A stretch of 24,201 nucleotides of DNA from Nitriliruptorales bacterium (GTDB lineage Bacteria > Actinomycetota > Nitriliruptoria > Euzebyales > Egibacteraceae): assembly GCA_007126835.1 (NCBI GenBank), contig SLAO01000008.1:1-24201 (forward strand), read 5' to 3'. The notes under the pieces are model-generated. The model saw only the letters and a program-made list of their open reading frames with translations, ran no database searches and had not been told where the DNA came from. Of the stretch, positions 14,353 to 22,436 are shown one piece after another (the first letter of the stretch is position 1; each line of letters starts with the position of its first letter). A program made the translations under genes and the position numbers.

Positions 14353-15339
14353 GGCAGCAGCCAGTCCATAGGCGTCGGCGAGGAGCTCGAACGACCGGAG
14401 CGTGACGGCCTTGTCGGGTGCGGCGGAAGCCAGGATCAGCTCGTCGGCGTCGGCGTGCGCAGCGAACCGTCGCAGGTCCTCGACGGCCGCGCCGGGGGTT
14501 CCCACGGCGGCATAGCGCAGCATCTCGGAGACCTGCGAGCCGGTCGCCGATGCCAGGAGCGCGTCGGCCTCGTCGGTGGACAGGGGACGTCCGCGACTGA
14601 AGAGCAGCTTGGCCCGGCGACGTTTGGCTTCCAATAGCTGCTGCTCAGCGGTGGCTCGATCCTCGGCGGCGATCACGTTGATCCCGGCGATGACGTAGGG
14701 GCGGTCGAGCTGCGCGGACGGCTGGAACTCCTGCCGGTACACGGCCACGGCGTCGACCAGTGCCTGCGGAGCGAAGTGGGACGCGAAGGCGTAGGGCAGC
14801 CCCAGCGCTGCAGCCAGCCGTGCCCCGAACAGCGACGACCCCAGGATGTAGATCGGCACGTTGGTGCCCCTGCCTGGCATGGCCTGCACCCCGGGGATCT
14901 GCGTCTCGCCGGTGAGATAGCCCTGCAGCTCGACTACGTCGGATGGGAAGTGGTTGGCTGCGGACGGATCCCGCCGCAAGGCCCGCAGGGTGTTCTGGTC
15001 GGTGCCCGGCGCCCGGCCGAGCCCGAGGTCGATCCGGCCAGGATGCAGGGTCGCGAGCGTGCCGAACTGCTCGGCGATGGGCAGCGGGGCGTGGTTGGGC
15101 AGCATCACCCCGCCGGCGCCCAGCCGGATCGAAGCCGTGTGCGCAGCCACGTGGGCGATGAGCACGCTGGTAGCTGCCGAGGCGATGGCGGGCATGTTGT
15201 GGTGTTCGGCGTACCAGATCCGGCGATAGCCCCACCCTTCAGCGCCCTGGGCCAACCGGACGCTCGCCTCGAATGCGGTCGCGGCGGACTCCCCCTCGCC
15301 GACTTCAGCGAGGTCGAGGATGGACAGCGGGACAGGCAC
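14347..15339 (-). CDS. LLM-class flavin-dependent oxidoreductase (luciferase-like monooxygenase, MsnO8-like)
   Basis: The 330-residue protein has a GTG start at 15339 with GAGAGG eight bases before it. The bacterial luciferase TIM-barrel fold is seen in PLSILDLAEVGEG at the first strand, YRRIWYAEHHNMP, the SIRLGAGGVMLPNHAPL block, AEQFGTLATLHPGRIDLGLGRAPGTD, and the later IYILGSSLFGARLAAALGLPYAFASHF. These are standard marks of the LLM group that uses FMNH2, or in actinobacteria sometimes F420. The substrate is not predictable. It is transcribed divergently from the BNR-repeat gene, with a 224-base shared gap. Confidence 0.92.
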   Translation of the reverse strand: MPVPLSILDLAEVGEGESAATAFEASVRLAQGAEGWGYRRIWYAEHHNMPAIASAATSVLIAHVAAHTASIRLGAGGVMLPNHAPLPIAEQFGTLATLHPGRIDLGLGRAPGTDQNTLRALRRDPSAANHFPSDVVELQGYLTGETQIPGVQAMPGRGTNVPIYILGSSLFGARLAAALGLPYAFASHFAPQALVDAVAVYRQEFQPSAQLDRPYVIAGINVIAAEDRATAEQQLLEAKRRRAKLLFSRGRPLSTDEADALLASATGSQVSEMLRYAAVGTPGAAVEDLRRFAAHADADELILASAAPDKAVTLRSFELLADAYGLAAAA

Positions 15340-15445
15340 GGCGGACCTCTCGTCGAAAGCGCGGTGGGAGTGGGTTCGGGACCGCGACCAGCCAACGCCG
15401 CGCGGGGCCCGCGTATTCCGACACGGTCGCGAATGGACCGATGAG

Positions 15446-15474
15446 TTGACACCGGCGCGACCGTCAGCACAGTG
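15446..15474 (+). promoter_or_regulatory. Candidate promoter of the BNR/MoaD-like operon
   Basis: A perfect consensus TTGACA at 15446-15451 is followed 17 bases later by ACAGTG, a poor -10. The perfect -35 in GC-rich DNA is noteworthy, but the pairing is uncertain. The downstream gene starts at 15564. Confidence 0.3.
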
Positions 15475-15563
15475 ATGGCATCGGCGCAGGGCAGGTGTAC
15501 TCGCCCTCGAGACTCGGGCGGCCGTGACGCCCGGGCCCGCGACACGACCGGAAGGAAGTGCAG

Positions 15564-16679
15564 ATGAGTAGCGTGCGTGTACTGGTGGGCACCCGGAAGG
15601 GGGCCTTCGTCCTGACCGCCGACGGCAAGCGCGAGCAGTGGGAGGTGGCAGGTCCGCACTTCGGGGGCTGGGAGGTCTACCACGTCAACGGTTCGCCGGC
15701 CGACCCCGACCGGCTGTACGCCTCGCAGTCCACCGACTGGTTCGGCCAGCTCATCCAGCGGTCGGACGACGGGGGCCGCTCGTGGGCGCCGGTCGGCAAC
15801 GAGTTCGTCTACGAGGGCGTCCCGGGCACCCACCAGTGGTACGACGGCACGCCGCAACCGTGGAAGTTCACGCGGGTGTGGCACCTCGCCCCCTCGTGGG
15901 AGGACCCCGACGCGCTGTACGCGGGGGTCGAGGACGCCGCGCTGTTCTCCTCCACCGACGGGGGGACCACGTGGAGCGAGCTGGCCGGGCTACGCGAGCA
16001 CGGCTCCGGCCCCGCCTGGCAGCCCGGGGCGGGAGGGTTGTGCCTGCACACCATCCTTGCCGACCCGACCGACCCGGCGCGCCTGCTGGTGGCGATCTCC
16101 GCCGCGGGGGTGTTCCGCAGCGACGACGCCGGCGCCTCGTGGCAGCCGGCGAACAAGGGGCTGCACTCCGACTACGTCCCCGAGCCAGAGGCGGAGGTCG
16201 GTCACTGCGTCCACAAGCTCGCCATCCACCCCTCACGCCCCGACGTGGTGTTCATGCAGAAGCACTGGGACGTCATGCGCAGCGACGACGCCGGGCGGAC
16301 CTGGCACGAGGTCAGCGGCAACCTGCCCACCGACTTCGGCTTCGCGATCGATGTGCACGCCCACGAGCCCGAGACCGTGTACGTGGTCCCGATCACCAGC
16401 GACGCCGAGCACTACCCCCCCGACGGGCGGCTGCGCGTGTACCGCAGCCGCACCGGTGGGGGCGAGTGGGAACCGCTGACCCGTGGGCTGCCGCAGGCCA
16501 ACTGCTACGTCAACGTCCTGCGCGACGCCATGGCCGTGGACGCTCTCGACCCCGGCGGGATCTACTTCGGCACCACCGGCGGCCAGGTGTACGCGTCGGC
16601 GGACAGCGGTGACCAGTGGATGCCGATCGTTCGGGACCTGCCGCCGGTCCTCTCGGTGGAGGTGCAGACGCTGCCGTGA
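15564..16679 (+). CDS. BNR/Asp-box (sialidase-like, WD40/YVTN-like) beta-propeller protein
   Basis: The 371-residue protein starts at the ATG at 15564, six bases after GGAAGGAA; a GTG two codons earlier overlaps that site. It has at least five Asp-box motifs S-x-D-x-G-x-x-W, each at a propeller-blade turn (SDDGGRSW, STDGGTTW, SDDAGASW, SDDAGRTW, SADSGDQW). It lacks the sialidase FRIP motif and arginine triad and has no signal peptide, so it is not a classical secreted neuraminidase. In several actinobacteria this cytoplasmic propeller precedes a MoaD/ThiS-like gene, as here with a GTGA overlap, which suggests a functional pair. A protein scaffold or an unknown enzyme are both possible. Confidence 0.85.
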   Translation: MSSVRVLVGTRKGAFVLTADGKREQWEVAGPHFGGWEVYHVNGSPADPDRLYASQSTDWFGQLIQRSDDGGRSWAPVGNEFVYEGVPGTHQWYDGTPQPWKFTRVWHLAPSWEDPDALYAGVEDAALFSSTDGGTTWSELAGLREHGSGPAWQPGAGGLCLHTILADPTDPARLLVAISAAGVFRSDDAGASWQPANKGLHSDYVPEPEAEVGHCVHKLAIHPSRPDVVFMQKHWDVMRSDDAGRTWHEVSGNLPTDFGFAIDVHAHEPETVYVVPITSDAEHYPPDGRLRVYRSRTGGGEWEPLTRGLPQANCYVNVLRDAMAVDALDPGGIYFGTTGGQVYASADSGDQWMPIVRDLPPVLSVEVQTLP

Positions 16680-16972
16680 TCCGCGTCGTGCTGCCAGCGC
16701 ATCTGCGCACGCTCGCCCAGGTCAGTGACGAGGTCCGCCTGACAGTCGAGGGTCCGGTCACCCAGCGCGCCATCCTGGACGCCCTCGAGGCGCGCTACCC
16801 GATGCTGCGTGGCACCGTCCGGGACCACGCGACCCTGCAACGCCGGGCGTTCGTTCGGTTCTTCGTTGAAGAGGAGGACGTCTCCCACGAGCCTGCCGAG
16901 GCCCCGCTCCCACCAGCGGTGGCGGCGGGGCGGACGCCGTTTCGCATCGTCGGTGCATTGGCCGGGGGATAG
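16676..16972 (+). CDS. MoaD/ThiS-family ubiquitin-like sulfur-carrier protein ending in Gly-Gly
   Basis: The 98-residue protein starts at the GTG at 16676, which overlaps the stop of the propeller gene by four bases (GTGA). The beta-grasp pattern is visible: VIRVVLPAHLRTLA strand, GPVTQRAILDALEARYP helix, a strand-helix end FVRFFVEEEDV, and a terminal GALAGG. The free C-terminal Gly-Gly is the site of adenylation and thiocarboxylation in MoaD and ThiS. No MoeB/ThiF-like E1 activator lies in the window. An unusual 20-residue insert with EEEDVSHEPAEAPLPP precedes the tail. Sulfur donation or protein tagging in which the neighbouring propeller takes part is inference. Confidence 0.85.
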   Translation: MIRVVLPAHLRTLAQVSDEVRLTVEGPVTQRAILDALEARYPMLRGTVRDHATLQRRAFVRFFVEEEDVSHEPAEAPLPPAVAAGRTPFRIVGALAGG

Positions 16973-17051
16973 GCACCCGTGACGGGAACGGTTATCGCAA
17001 CCGAGTTGCCACACCGCGATACGTCATATTGGGTGGGGCGAACAGTGCTGC

Positions 17052-17066
17052 GAGGAGATTCCGATC
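17052..17066 (+). promoter_or_regulatory. GAGGAG ribosome site followed by an ATC codon: candidate non-canonical CDF start
   Basis: GAGGAG (17052-17057) stands six bases before ATC at 17064. The frame from there to 17160 has no ATG, GTG or TTG, yet it encodes a CDF-like His-rich N-terminus and the first half of the first membrane helix. Confidence 0.45.
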
Positions 17067-17987
17067 GGCTGGCCCCACGACCACCACACCTTCAGCCCTG
17101 CCGGGGCGGCGAGCGCCTCCGGACGTCATCACCGACGCCTGGCGGTCGCGCTCGGCCTGGTGGCGGGGTTCTTCCTGGTGGAGGCCGCGGCCGCGTTCGT
17201 GACGGGCTCGCTGGCGCTGTTGTCGGATGCCGGGCACATGCTCACCGACGTCGTGGGGCTGGGGATGGCCCTGGCGGCGGTGCGGCTTGGCATGCGCGGC
17301 AGCGCGCGGCCCCACCGCAGCTTCGGCTGGTATCGCGCCGAGATCCTAGCCGCACTGGTCAACTCCGCGCTGCTGTTGGGCGTGGCCGTGTACGTCCTGA
17401 TCGCCGCCGCTGGCAGGCTGACCGACCCGCCCGACATCTCGCCGGGTCCCATGCTCGTCGTCGGCCTGCTCGGTCTCGGGGTGGCGGCCACGTCGATCGT
17501 GCTGCTGCACCCGGGGCAGCGCGAAAGCCTGAACCTCCGCGGCGCGTACCTCGAGGTCCTCGCCGACGCGCTCGGCTCGTTGGGCGTCGTCACCGCCGCG
17601 GTGATTCTATGGACGACCGGGTGGCCCTACGCCGACCCGTTGTTCGCCGGCGCGATCGGGGTGTTCATCGTTCCTCGGGCGCTGCGGCTGGGCCGGGAGT
17701 CCTTGCGCGTCCTTCTCCAGGCGGCTCCCAGTCACCTCGCACCCGACGCCGTGCGCCGTGACCTTGCCAGCATCGACGGGGTCGTCGACGTGCACGACGT
17801 GCACGCGTGGACGCTGACGTCGGGCATGGAGGTCGTCTCCGCCCATGTGATGGTCAGCGCCGACACCGACGGTCACGAGGTGCTCGACCGCGCCCGGGCG
17901 CTGCTCGTCGAGCGCTACGCCGTCGAGCACGCCACCGTGCAGGTCGAACCCGAGACCCACGAGGGGTGCGAGCGCTTGACCTGGTGA
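17064..17987 (+). CDS. CDF (cation diffusion facilitator) metal efflux transporter, CzcD-like
   Basis: From the ATC at 17064 the protein has 307 residues, the normal CDF length. From the first canonical start (GTG at 17160) it has 275 and loses the HDHH segment and part of helix 1. Six membrane helices are visible. Helix 2 contains H-x3-D (DAGHMLTD) and helix 5 contains E-x3-D (LEVLADALGS), where glutamate replaces the more usual histidine. The cytoplasmic C-terminal domain has VVDVHDVHAWTLTSGMEVVSAHV and the HATVQVE strand. CDF proteins exchange Zn2+, Cd2+ or Co2+ for protons at the cytoplasmic membrane. A MerR-like metal sensor 16 kb away is not linked. A GAGGAG ribosome site stands six bases before the ATC, and the true start is unresolved. 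Confidence 0.85.
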   Translation: MGWPHDHHTFSPAGAASASGRHHRRLAVALGLVAGFFLVEAAAAFVTGSLALLSDAGHMLTDVVGLGMALAAVRLGMRGSARPHRSFGWYRAEILAALVNSALLLGVAVYVLIAAAGRLTDPPDISPGPMLVVGLLGLGVAATSIVLLHPGQRESLNLRGAYLEVLADALGSLGVVTAAVILWTTGWPYADPLFAGAIGVFIVPRALRLGRESLRVLLQAAPSHLAPDAVRRDLASIDGVVDVHDVHAWTLTSGMEVVSAHVMVSADTDGHEVLDRARALLVERYAVEHATVQVEPETHEGCERLTW

Positions 17988-18002
17988 CCGGGCCGGCCGT
18001 AC

Positions 18003-19700
18003 TCAGGGCAGGTCGGCTGCGGTGCCGTCGGCGACCCGGACGGCCAGCATCGCGATGTCGTCGTGCTGCTCATCCTGCCAGCGTTCGACGGTGTCGTGGA
18101 TCTGCTTGACGACCCCTTCGGGGGTCAGGCCTACGGCATCAGCGAGCGCTGCGGATACGCGCTCGGTCCCGAACAGCTCGTCGCGCTGGCGGGCCTCCGA
18201 CAGCCCGTCGCTGTAGAGGAACAGCAGGTCCCCGGGCAGGAGGACGTCGCGGCCCGGCGTAAGGGCGGCATCGTCGAACCAGCCAAGGGCCATGCCGGCC
18301 GCGCCGACTGCTTCGACGGCGCCGTCGGCTCGCAGGATCAGGGGTGGAGGATGGCCACCCGCCGCCGCGGTCACCTCCACCGCGCCGGGGCCGATGCGCA
18401 GGTGAGCACACGCTGCGGTGCAGTAGCCCTCGTCGCGCTCGTCTACGAGCAGGGCGTCGTTGAGCACCTCGAGGACGTGTGTCGGGTCCGGGTCGCGCAG
18501 CGCCGCTGCCCGGACCGTGTGACGTGCCATGGACGCCGTGGCGGCGGCGCCGACGCCTTTGCCGCAGACGTCGCCGATGACCAGCGTCCAGTCCTCGCCG
18601 GCGCCGATGAGGTCGTAGAAGTCGCCCCCTACGACCCCTGCGTGGGCGGGGTCGTACTGCGCGGCGGCTTCGACCCCGGAGAGGTTGGGCAGCTCTGGGG
18701 GCAGCAGCGCCTGCTGGAGCATGGCCGCGATGCGCCGGTGCTCGTTGACGACGTTGGCGTTGTCGATCGCGATCGCCGCGCGGTCGGCGAGCTCCTGCGC
18801 CAACGTGACGTCGTCTTCGTCGTGCTGGCGCCCCGAATCGGCGTGGGCCAGCGACAACGACCCCAGCAGCCGCCCCCGCGCCCGAAGCGGCACGATCACG
18901 ACCGACACGAGGCCGATGTCGGAGAGGCCGGCCAGGTGGTCTTCGTCCTCGGCGCTCGCGTGCAGCATCTCCTCGGTGATGCGGGGCAGGTGGATAACCT
19001 CCCCGGTGCGTGCCACGCGGCCGGCACCCTCGTCGGGGTCGCGGCCGTAGCGCTCGACGAGGTGCTGCAGCAACGCGACCCGATTGGGATCCTGGTGAGC
19101 GACCGCCGCGAGGCGGAGGTCGCCGACCTCGTCGGACAGGTCGATGGCGCACCAATCCGCCAGCTGGGGCACCGCCAGACGCGTGAGCTCCTGCAGCGTG
19201 TCGTCGACGTCGGTGGAGGCGCTGGCCAGCAGGTGGCCCGCCTGCTCGAGGAACTCGCTGCGCGCCCTCGCCCGCTGCTCGGCCTCGTGCCGGTCGGTGA
19301 CGTCGTGGCACACGCCAGCGATCCCGAGCACGTCGCCGCCAGCGTCGCGCCGCACTCGTCCGCGCGACTCGATCCAGCGCACGGCGCCGCTGGGCCGTAT
19401 CACGCGAAACTGCAGGAAGTGCGAGGCCGACGACGTGAGGGTCTCCCCGAGCTCGGCCAGCACCTGGTCCCGGTCGTCGGGATGGATCAGCTCCATCCAG
19501 TCCTCGAACCGGCCACCGAACGACCCGGGGGAAAGCCCGTACACCGCCTCCAGGGCTGCGTCCCACTCGACCACGCTGCTGCGGCGGTCCCATTCCCACG
19601 TGCCGGCTTTGCCAGCGGCCAGCGCACGCGAACGGCGGACCTCGTCGGCTTCCGGCCCAGCCACGCGCGGCACCCCCAAGTGCGAACTTTGCGCAAGCAT
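18003..19700 (-). CDS. PAS-GAF-SpoIIE (PP2C) serine phosphatase
   Basis: This 565-residue protein has a PAS fold at about 30-140 (GTWEWDRRSSVVEWDAALE, IHPDDRDQVLAE, GVCHDVTDRHEAE) and a GAF fold at about 155-315 (IVPLRARGRLLGSLSLAHAD). A linker (AMLQQALLPPELPN) leads to the PP2C domain with the conserved acids in VVGGDFYDLIG, IGDVCGKGVGAAA, GGHPPPLIL, FLYSDGLSEARQ and HDDIAMLAV. It resembles the phosphatase at 12476-14344 but has a different sensory end and no coupled partner. The ATG at 19700 has no obvious ribosome site; a GTG at 19676-19674 after GGGG is another option. Expected substrates are phosphorylated STAS proteins, none of which is encoded here. Confidence 0.92.
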   Translation of the reverse strand: MLAQSSHLGVPRVAGPEADEVRRSRALAAGKAGTWEWDRRSSVVEWDAALEAVYGLSPGSFGGRFEDWMELIHPDDRDQVLAELGETLTSSASHFLQFRVIRPSGAVRWIESRGRVRRDAGGDVLGIAGVCHDVTDRHEAEQRARARSEFLEQAGHLLASASTDVDDTLQELTRLAVPQLADWCAIDLSDEVGDLRLAAVAHQDPNRVALLQHLVERYGRDPDEGAGRVARTGEVIHLPRITEEMLHASAEDEDHLAGLSDIGLVSVVIVPLRARGRLLGSLSLAHADSGRQHDEDDVTLAQELADRAAIAIDNANVVNEHRRIAAMLQQALLPPELPNLSGVEAAAQYDPAHAGVVGGDFYDLIGAGEDWTLVIGDVCGKGVGAAATASMARHTVRAAALRDPDPTHVLEVLNDALLVDERDEGYCTAACAHLRIGPGAVEVTAAAGGHPPPLILRADGAVEAVGAAGMALGWFDDAALTPGRDVLLPGDLLFLYSDGLSEARQRDELFGTERVSAALADAVGLTPEGVVKQIHDTVERWQDEQHDDIAMLAVRVADGTAADLP

Positions 19701-19744
19701 AGCGACGCGAGGGCAACGGCCCCACGACCGGCCGGGCGTAGAAC

Positions 19745-19762
19745 GGATGGGCGAGCCCGTCC
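19745..19762 (-). terminator. Hairpin after the Tm-1-like operon
   Basis: GGATGGGC and GCCCGTCC pair over eight positions (one wobble) around GA. It lies 63 bases beyond the stop of the TIM-barrel gene in the gap before the phosphatase start, so it may separate the two units. No U-tract is present. Confidence 0.35.
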
Positions 19763-19824
19763 TACCCCGATGGACGAGGAGGCCGCCGTGTCGGGTGGCC
19801 GCCGGCGGAACCGGTGGGCAGTGC

Positions 19825-20655
19825 TCAGGAAGCGTCGACGGGGATGTCCTTGAAGCGGCGCATGTTCTCGGTCATGGCCGTCTCGGTCGGCAGGCGCTCC
19901 ATGCTCGAGGCGCCGAAGAAGCCCACGACGCCATCGGTGTTGGCCAGGACGTAGGCGGCATCGTCGGGCATGGCGATCGGCCCGCCGTGGCACAGCACCA
20001 GCACGTCGGGGTTGACCCGCTTGGCCGCGTCGCACATCTCCTGGACCCGCCCGACGGCGTCATCCAGCGTCACCGCCGTCTGCGCACCGATGGACCCGGA
20101 GGTGGTCAACCCCATGTGGGGCACCAGCACGTCGGCGCCGGCGTCGGTCAGGGCGGTGGCCTGCTGGGCGTCGAAGCAGTACGGCGCCGTCAGCAGCCCC
20201 AGCTCGCGGGCGGCGCGGATCATCTCGACCTCGAGGCCGAACCCCATCCCGGTCTCCTCGAGGTTGGCGCGGAACGTCCCGTCGATCAGCCCCACGGTGG
20301 GGAAGTTCTGCACGCCCGCGAACCCCAGGTCGGCGATCCGGCGCAAGAACTGGGGCATTTGACGGAACGGGTCGGTCCCGCACACTCCGGCCAGAACCGG
20401 GGTGTCGCGCACGACCGGCAGGACCTCGGCGGCCATCTCGACGACGATGGCGTTGGCGTCGCCGTAGGGCAGGAGCCCCGCCAGGGATCCACGCCCGGCC
20501 ATCCGGTAGCGCCCCGAGTTGTAGATGATGATCAGGTCGGTCCCGCCGGCTTCGGCGCACTTGGCTGACAGGCCGGTGCCTGCCCCCGCACCGATGATCG
20601 GTCGGCCGGCTGCCACCTGGCCTCGAAGGCGGGTCAGGATCTCGTCGCGGTTCAC
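19825..20655 (-). CDS. TIM-barrel protein, Tm-1 C-terminal-half family (phosphoenolpyruvate hydrolase-like)
   Basis: The 276-residue protein starts at the GTG at 20655, six bases after AGAGGAG. The family pattern is clear: IIGAGAGTGLSAKCAEAGG, DLIIIYNSGRYRMAGRGSLAGLL, GDANAIVVEMA, TPVLAGVCGTDPFR, GFAGVQNFPTVGLIDG, and late VLCHGGPIAMPDDAAYVLANT with GFFGASSMERLP. This family is annotated as phosphoenolpyruvate hydrolase-like or TIM-barrel signal-transduction protein and forms the C-terminal half of the tomato antiviral protein Tm-1 in a fused protein. Here it follows its N-terminal partner by 44 bases on the same strand, so both are probably one operon and one complex. The catalytic role is unproven. 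Confidence 0.9.
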   Translation of the reverse strand: MNRDEILTRLRGQVAAGRPIIGAGAGTGLSAKCAEAGGTDLIIIYNSGRYRMAGRGSLAGLLPYGDANAIVVEMAAEVLPVVRDTPVLAGVCGTDPFRQMPQFLRRIADLGFAGVQNFPTVGLIDGTFRANLEETGMGFGLEVEMIRAARELGLLTAPYCFDAQQATALTDAGADVLVPHMGLTTSGSIGAQTAVTLDDAVGRVQEMCDAAKRVNPDVLVLCHGGPIAMPDDAAYVLANTDGVVGFFGASSMERLPTETAMTENMRRFKDIPVDAS

Positions 20656-20699
20656 GGTGGGCTCCTCTCGGCGGCTCCGGGTGCGGCCGGCGCTGATCA

Positions 20700-21923
20700 C
20701 TACCGCCGCGGCGCAGCCGTGATCATGGCGTGCAACGCGTCGGCGGCTTCGTGCGCGAACGCCGTGTCGTTGATGTGGGTGTCGCGTTCCTCGAGCTTGA
20801 CGACGTCGGGGTCCACGCCGCTTCGCAACGCGTCGAACAGCGCCTCGTCGGCTGCCGGGTCGTGGAAGGGCTGCCCCTCGGTGGCGATCGCCGACACCCC
20901 GCGCAGAGGTAGGTACAGCGCCACCGGGCCGGTCGCGCGATTGAGCTTGGCGGCGATGCGCCGGCCGAGCTCGCCGGTCTCCTCCGGGGTCGTGCGCATC
21001 AGCGTGACCGTGGGGTTGTGCACGTAGAGGTTGCGGTGCTCGAACTCGGCGGGGACGGTGTCACGGGGGCCGAAGTTGACCATGTCCAGGGCCCCGACGG
21101 ACACGACCTGGGGCAGTCCCAGCTCACCCGCGGCCTCCAGGCGGTCGGGGCCGGCCGACAGGACGCCTCCCACGAGGTCGTCGCACAACTCGGTCGTGGT
21201 GAGGTCCAGCACGCCCGCGAGGAACCCGTCGCGTGCGAGCGCTTCCATCGACTGGCCGCCAGCCCCGGTGGCGTGGAAGACGAGCACCTCGTAACCGAGC
21301 TCCTCGAGGCGTTCCCGAGCGGCGGTGACGGCGGCGGTGGTCACCCCGAACATCGTCGCGCCCACCAGCGGGCGAGGGCTGCCCAGCGCCGGGGGCTCTG
21401 CCAACGCCATCCCGGCGATCGCCGCGGCGGCGTTGCCCAGGATTCGGCTTGAGACCTGGTTGATGCCCGCGATGTCCACCACCGAGTGCATCATCGCGAT
21501 GTCCACGGCGCCGACGTAGGGGCGTACGTTGCCCGACGCCATCGTCGAGACCATCAGCTTGGGCACCCCGACCGGCAGCGCCTGCATCGCCCGGGTGGCG
21601 ACCGAGGTGCCGCCCGAGCCGCCGGTGGCCAGGACGCCGTCGCAACGCCCCTGCCCGTGCAGGCGTCCCACGATCGCCGCGGCCCCCCTTCCCATCGCGT
21701 CCATGGCGGCCCCGCGGTCCCCGGCTGCGGTCAGGCTGGCCCGCGACGTGCCGGCCGCTTCGGCCACCTCCTCGCCGGAAACCTCCGGTCGGATGGCGAG
21801 CGGGTCGCCCACGCCGACGTCGATGACCACGACCTCGACTCCGTGCTCCATGAGGCGCTCGCGCAGGAAGGCGTACTCGTGGCCCTTGGTGTCCAGCGTC
21901 CCGACGAGCACGACCGTTGCCAT
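20700..21923 (-). CDS. Tm-1-like ATP-binding protein, N-terminal-half family (UPF0261)
   Basis: The 407-residue protein starts at the ATG at 21923 with GGAAGGG seven bases upstream. UPF0261 hallmarks are VVLVGTLDTKGHEYAFLRERL, VVVIDVGVG, GVLATGGSGGTSVATRAMQALPVGVPKLMVST, ASGNVRPYVG, DIAMMHSVVDIAGINQVSSRIL, MFGVTTAAV, FHATGAGGQSMEAL and LDLTTTELCDDLVGG. The glycine-rich loops fit nucleotide binding known from the tomato Tm-1 structure. It lies first in a two-gene operon with the TIM-barrel half. In plants and fungi the two halves are fused, so the split pair supports a functional unit. The physiological substrate is unknown. Confidence 0.92.
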   Translation of the reverse strand: MATVVLVGTLDTKGHEYAFLRERLMEHGVEVVVIDVGVGDPLAIRPEVSGEEVAEAAGTSRASLTAAGDRGAAMDAMGRGAAAIVGRLHGQGRCDGVLATGGSGGTSVATRAMQALPVGVPKLMVSTMASGNVRPYVGAVDIAMMHSVVDIAGINQVSSRILGNAAAAIAGMALAEPPALGSPRPLVGATMFGVTTAAVTAARERLEELGYEVLVFHATGAGGQSMEALARDGFLAGVLDLTTTELCDDLVGGVLSAGPDRLEAAGELGLPQVVSVGALDMVNFGPRDTVPAEFEHRNLYVHNPTVTLMRTTPEETGELGRRIAAKLNRATGPVALYLPLRGVSAIATEGQPFHDPAADEALFDALRSGVDPDVVKLEERDTHINDTAFAHEAADALHAMITAAPRR

Positions 21924-22064
21924 GGGTTGCCCTTCCGTCGCATTTGGTGCAGTACGGTAGGAGGGGTACGAGGCCGACGGAACGGCCGAGTGGCCCAGAT
22001 GTTCGGGCCGAGCAGCGGTGAGCCACGTTGACCCCTCGCCGCGCATGACCGAGGTTGGAGACCC

Positions 22065-22328
22065 ATGTTCGAGCAGCCGCGGGCGGCGGCGAGCACCGGT
22101 GCGCGCACCCCTGTGCCGTACGACTTCCACTGCGTGGACCTTGACCGGGCCAACAGTGACCTTTCAGCCCACCTCAACCGGGCGCTGCACGCCGGCGTCC
22201 CCCTGGTGGTCACCGTGGATGGCAAACCGCAGATCAGGCTGGAGACCGTGGAAGACCTCGAGGTGCTCCACGAGGCGGCCTCGGGTCGGGGTATGGCGAC
22301 AACGACGGGGCCGGCTGGGCCGGACTGA
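22065..22328 (+). CDS. Phd/YefM-like small protein (possible orphan antitoxin)
   Basis: An 87-residue protein with an ATG at 22065, six bases after GGAG. Residues 28-75 have the antitoxin pattern: RANSDLSAHLNRALHAG (the A-R-x-x-L-x-x-L-L-x-x-V-x-A-G helix), then PLVVTVDGKPQIRL (the V-V-I-T-x-x-G-x-P-x-A-x-L strand), then TVEDLEVL (the S-V-E-D-L-E helix). About 25 extra residues precede it and a low-complexity tail follows. No toxin gene (PIN, Doc, RelE-like) adjoins. Similarity is by eye only, and another small dimeric DNA-binding or orphan role is possible. Confidence 0.55.
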   Translation: MFEQPRAAASTGARTPVPYDFHCVDLDRANSDLSAHLNRALHAGVPLVVTVDGKPQIRLETVEDLEVLHEAASGRGMATTTGPAGPD

Positions 22329-22436
22329 AGCGGGCAAGTACACCTCCGACGTGAACGCTCGAACGAGCCCTGGTCCCGCTTGACCCACCTTCCTTCCGGG
22401 CATCCTGTTCGTACCGACTTCGGAGGGCGCAACGCG

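Noticed and set aside
16979..17761. Alternative frame through the CDF gene with GTG starts at 17033 and 17045
   Set aside because: The protein is Arg/Gly/Ala-rich without membrane helices; it would need a frameshift to join the CDF frame and no slippery site is evident.
18063..19853. 596-codon frame opposite the second PP2C phosphatase
   Set aside because: The phosphatase has all catalytic motifs; the antisense frame has none and continues through the phosphatase promoter region.
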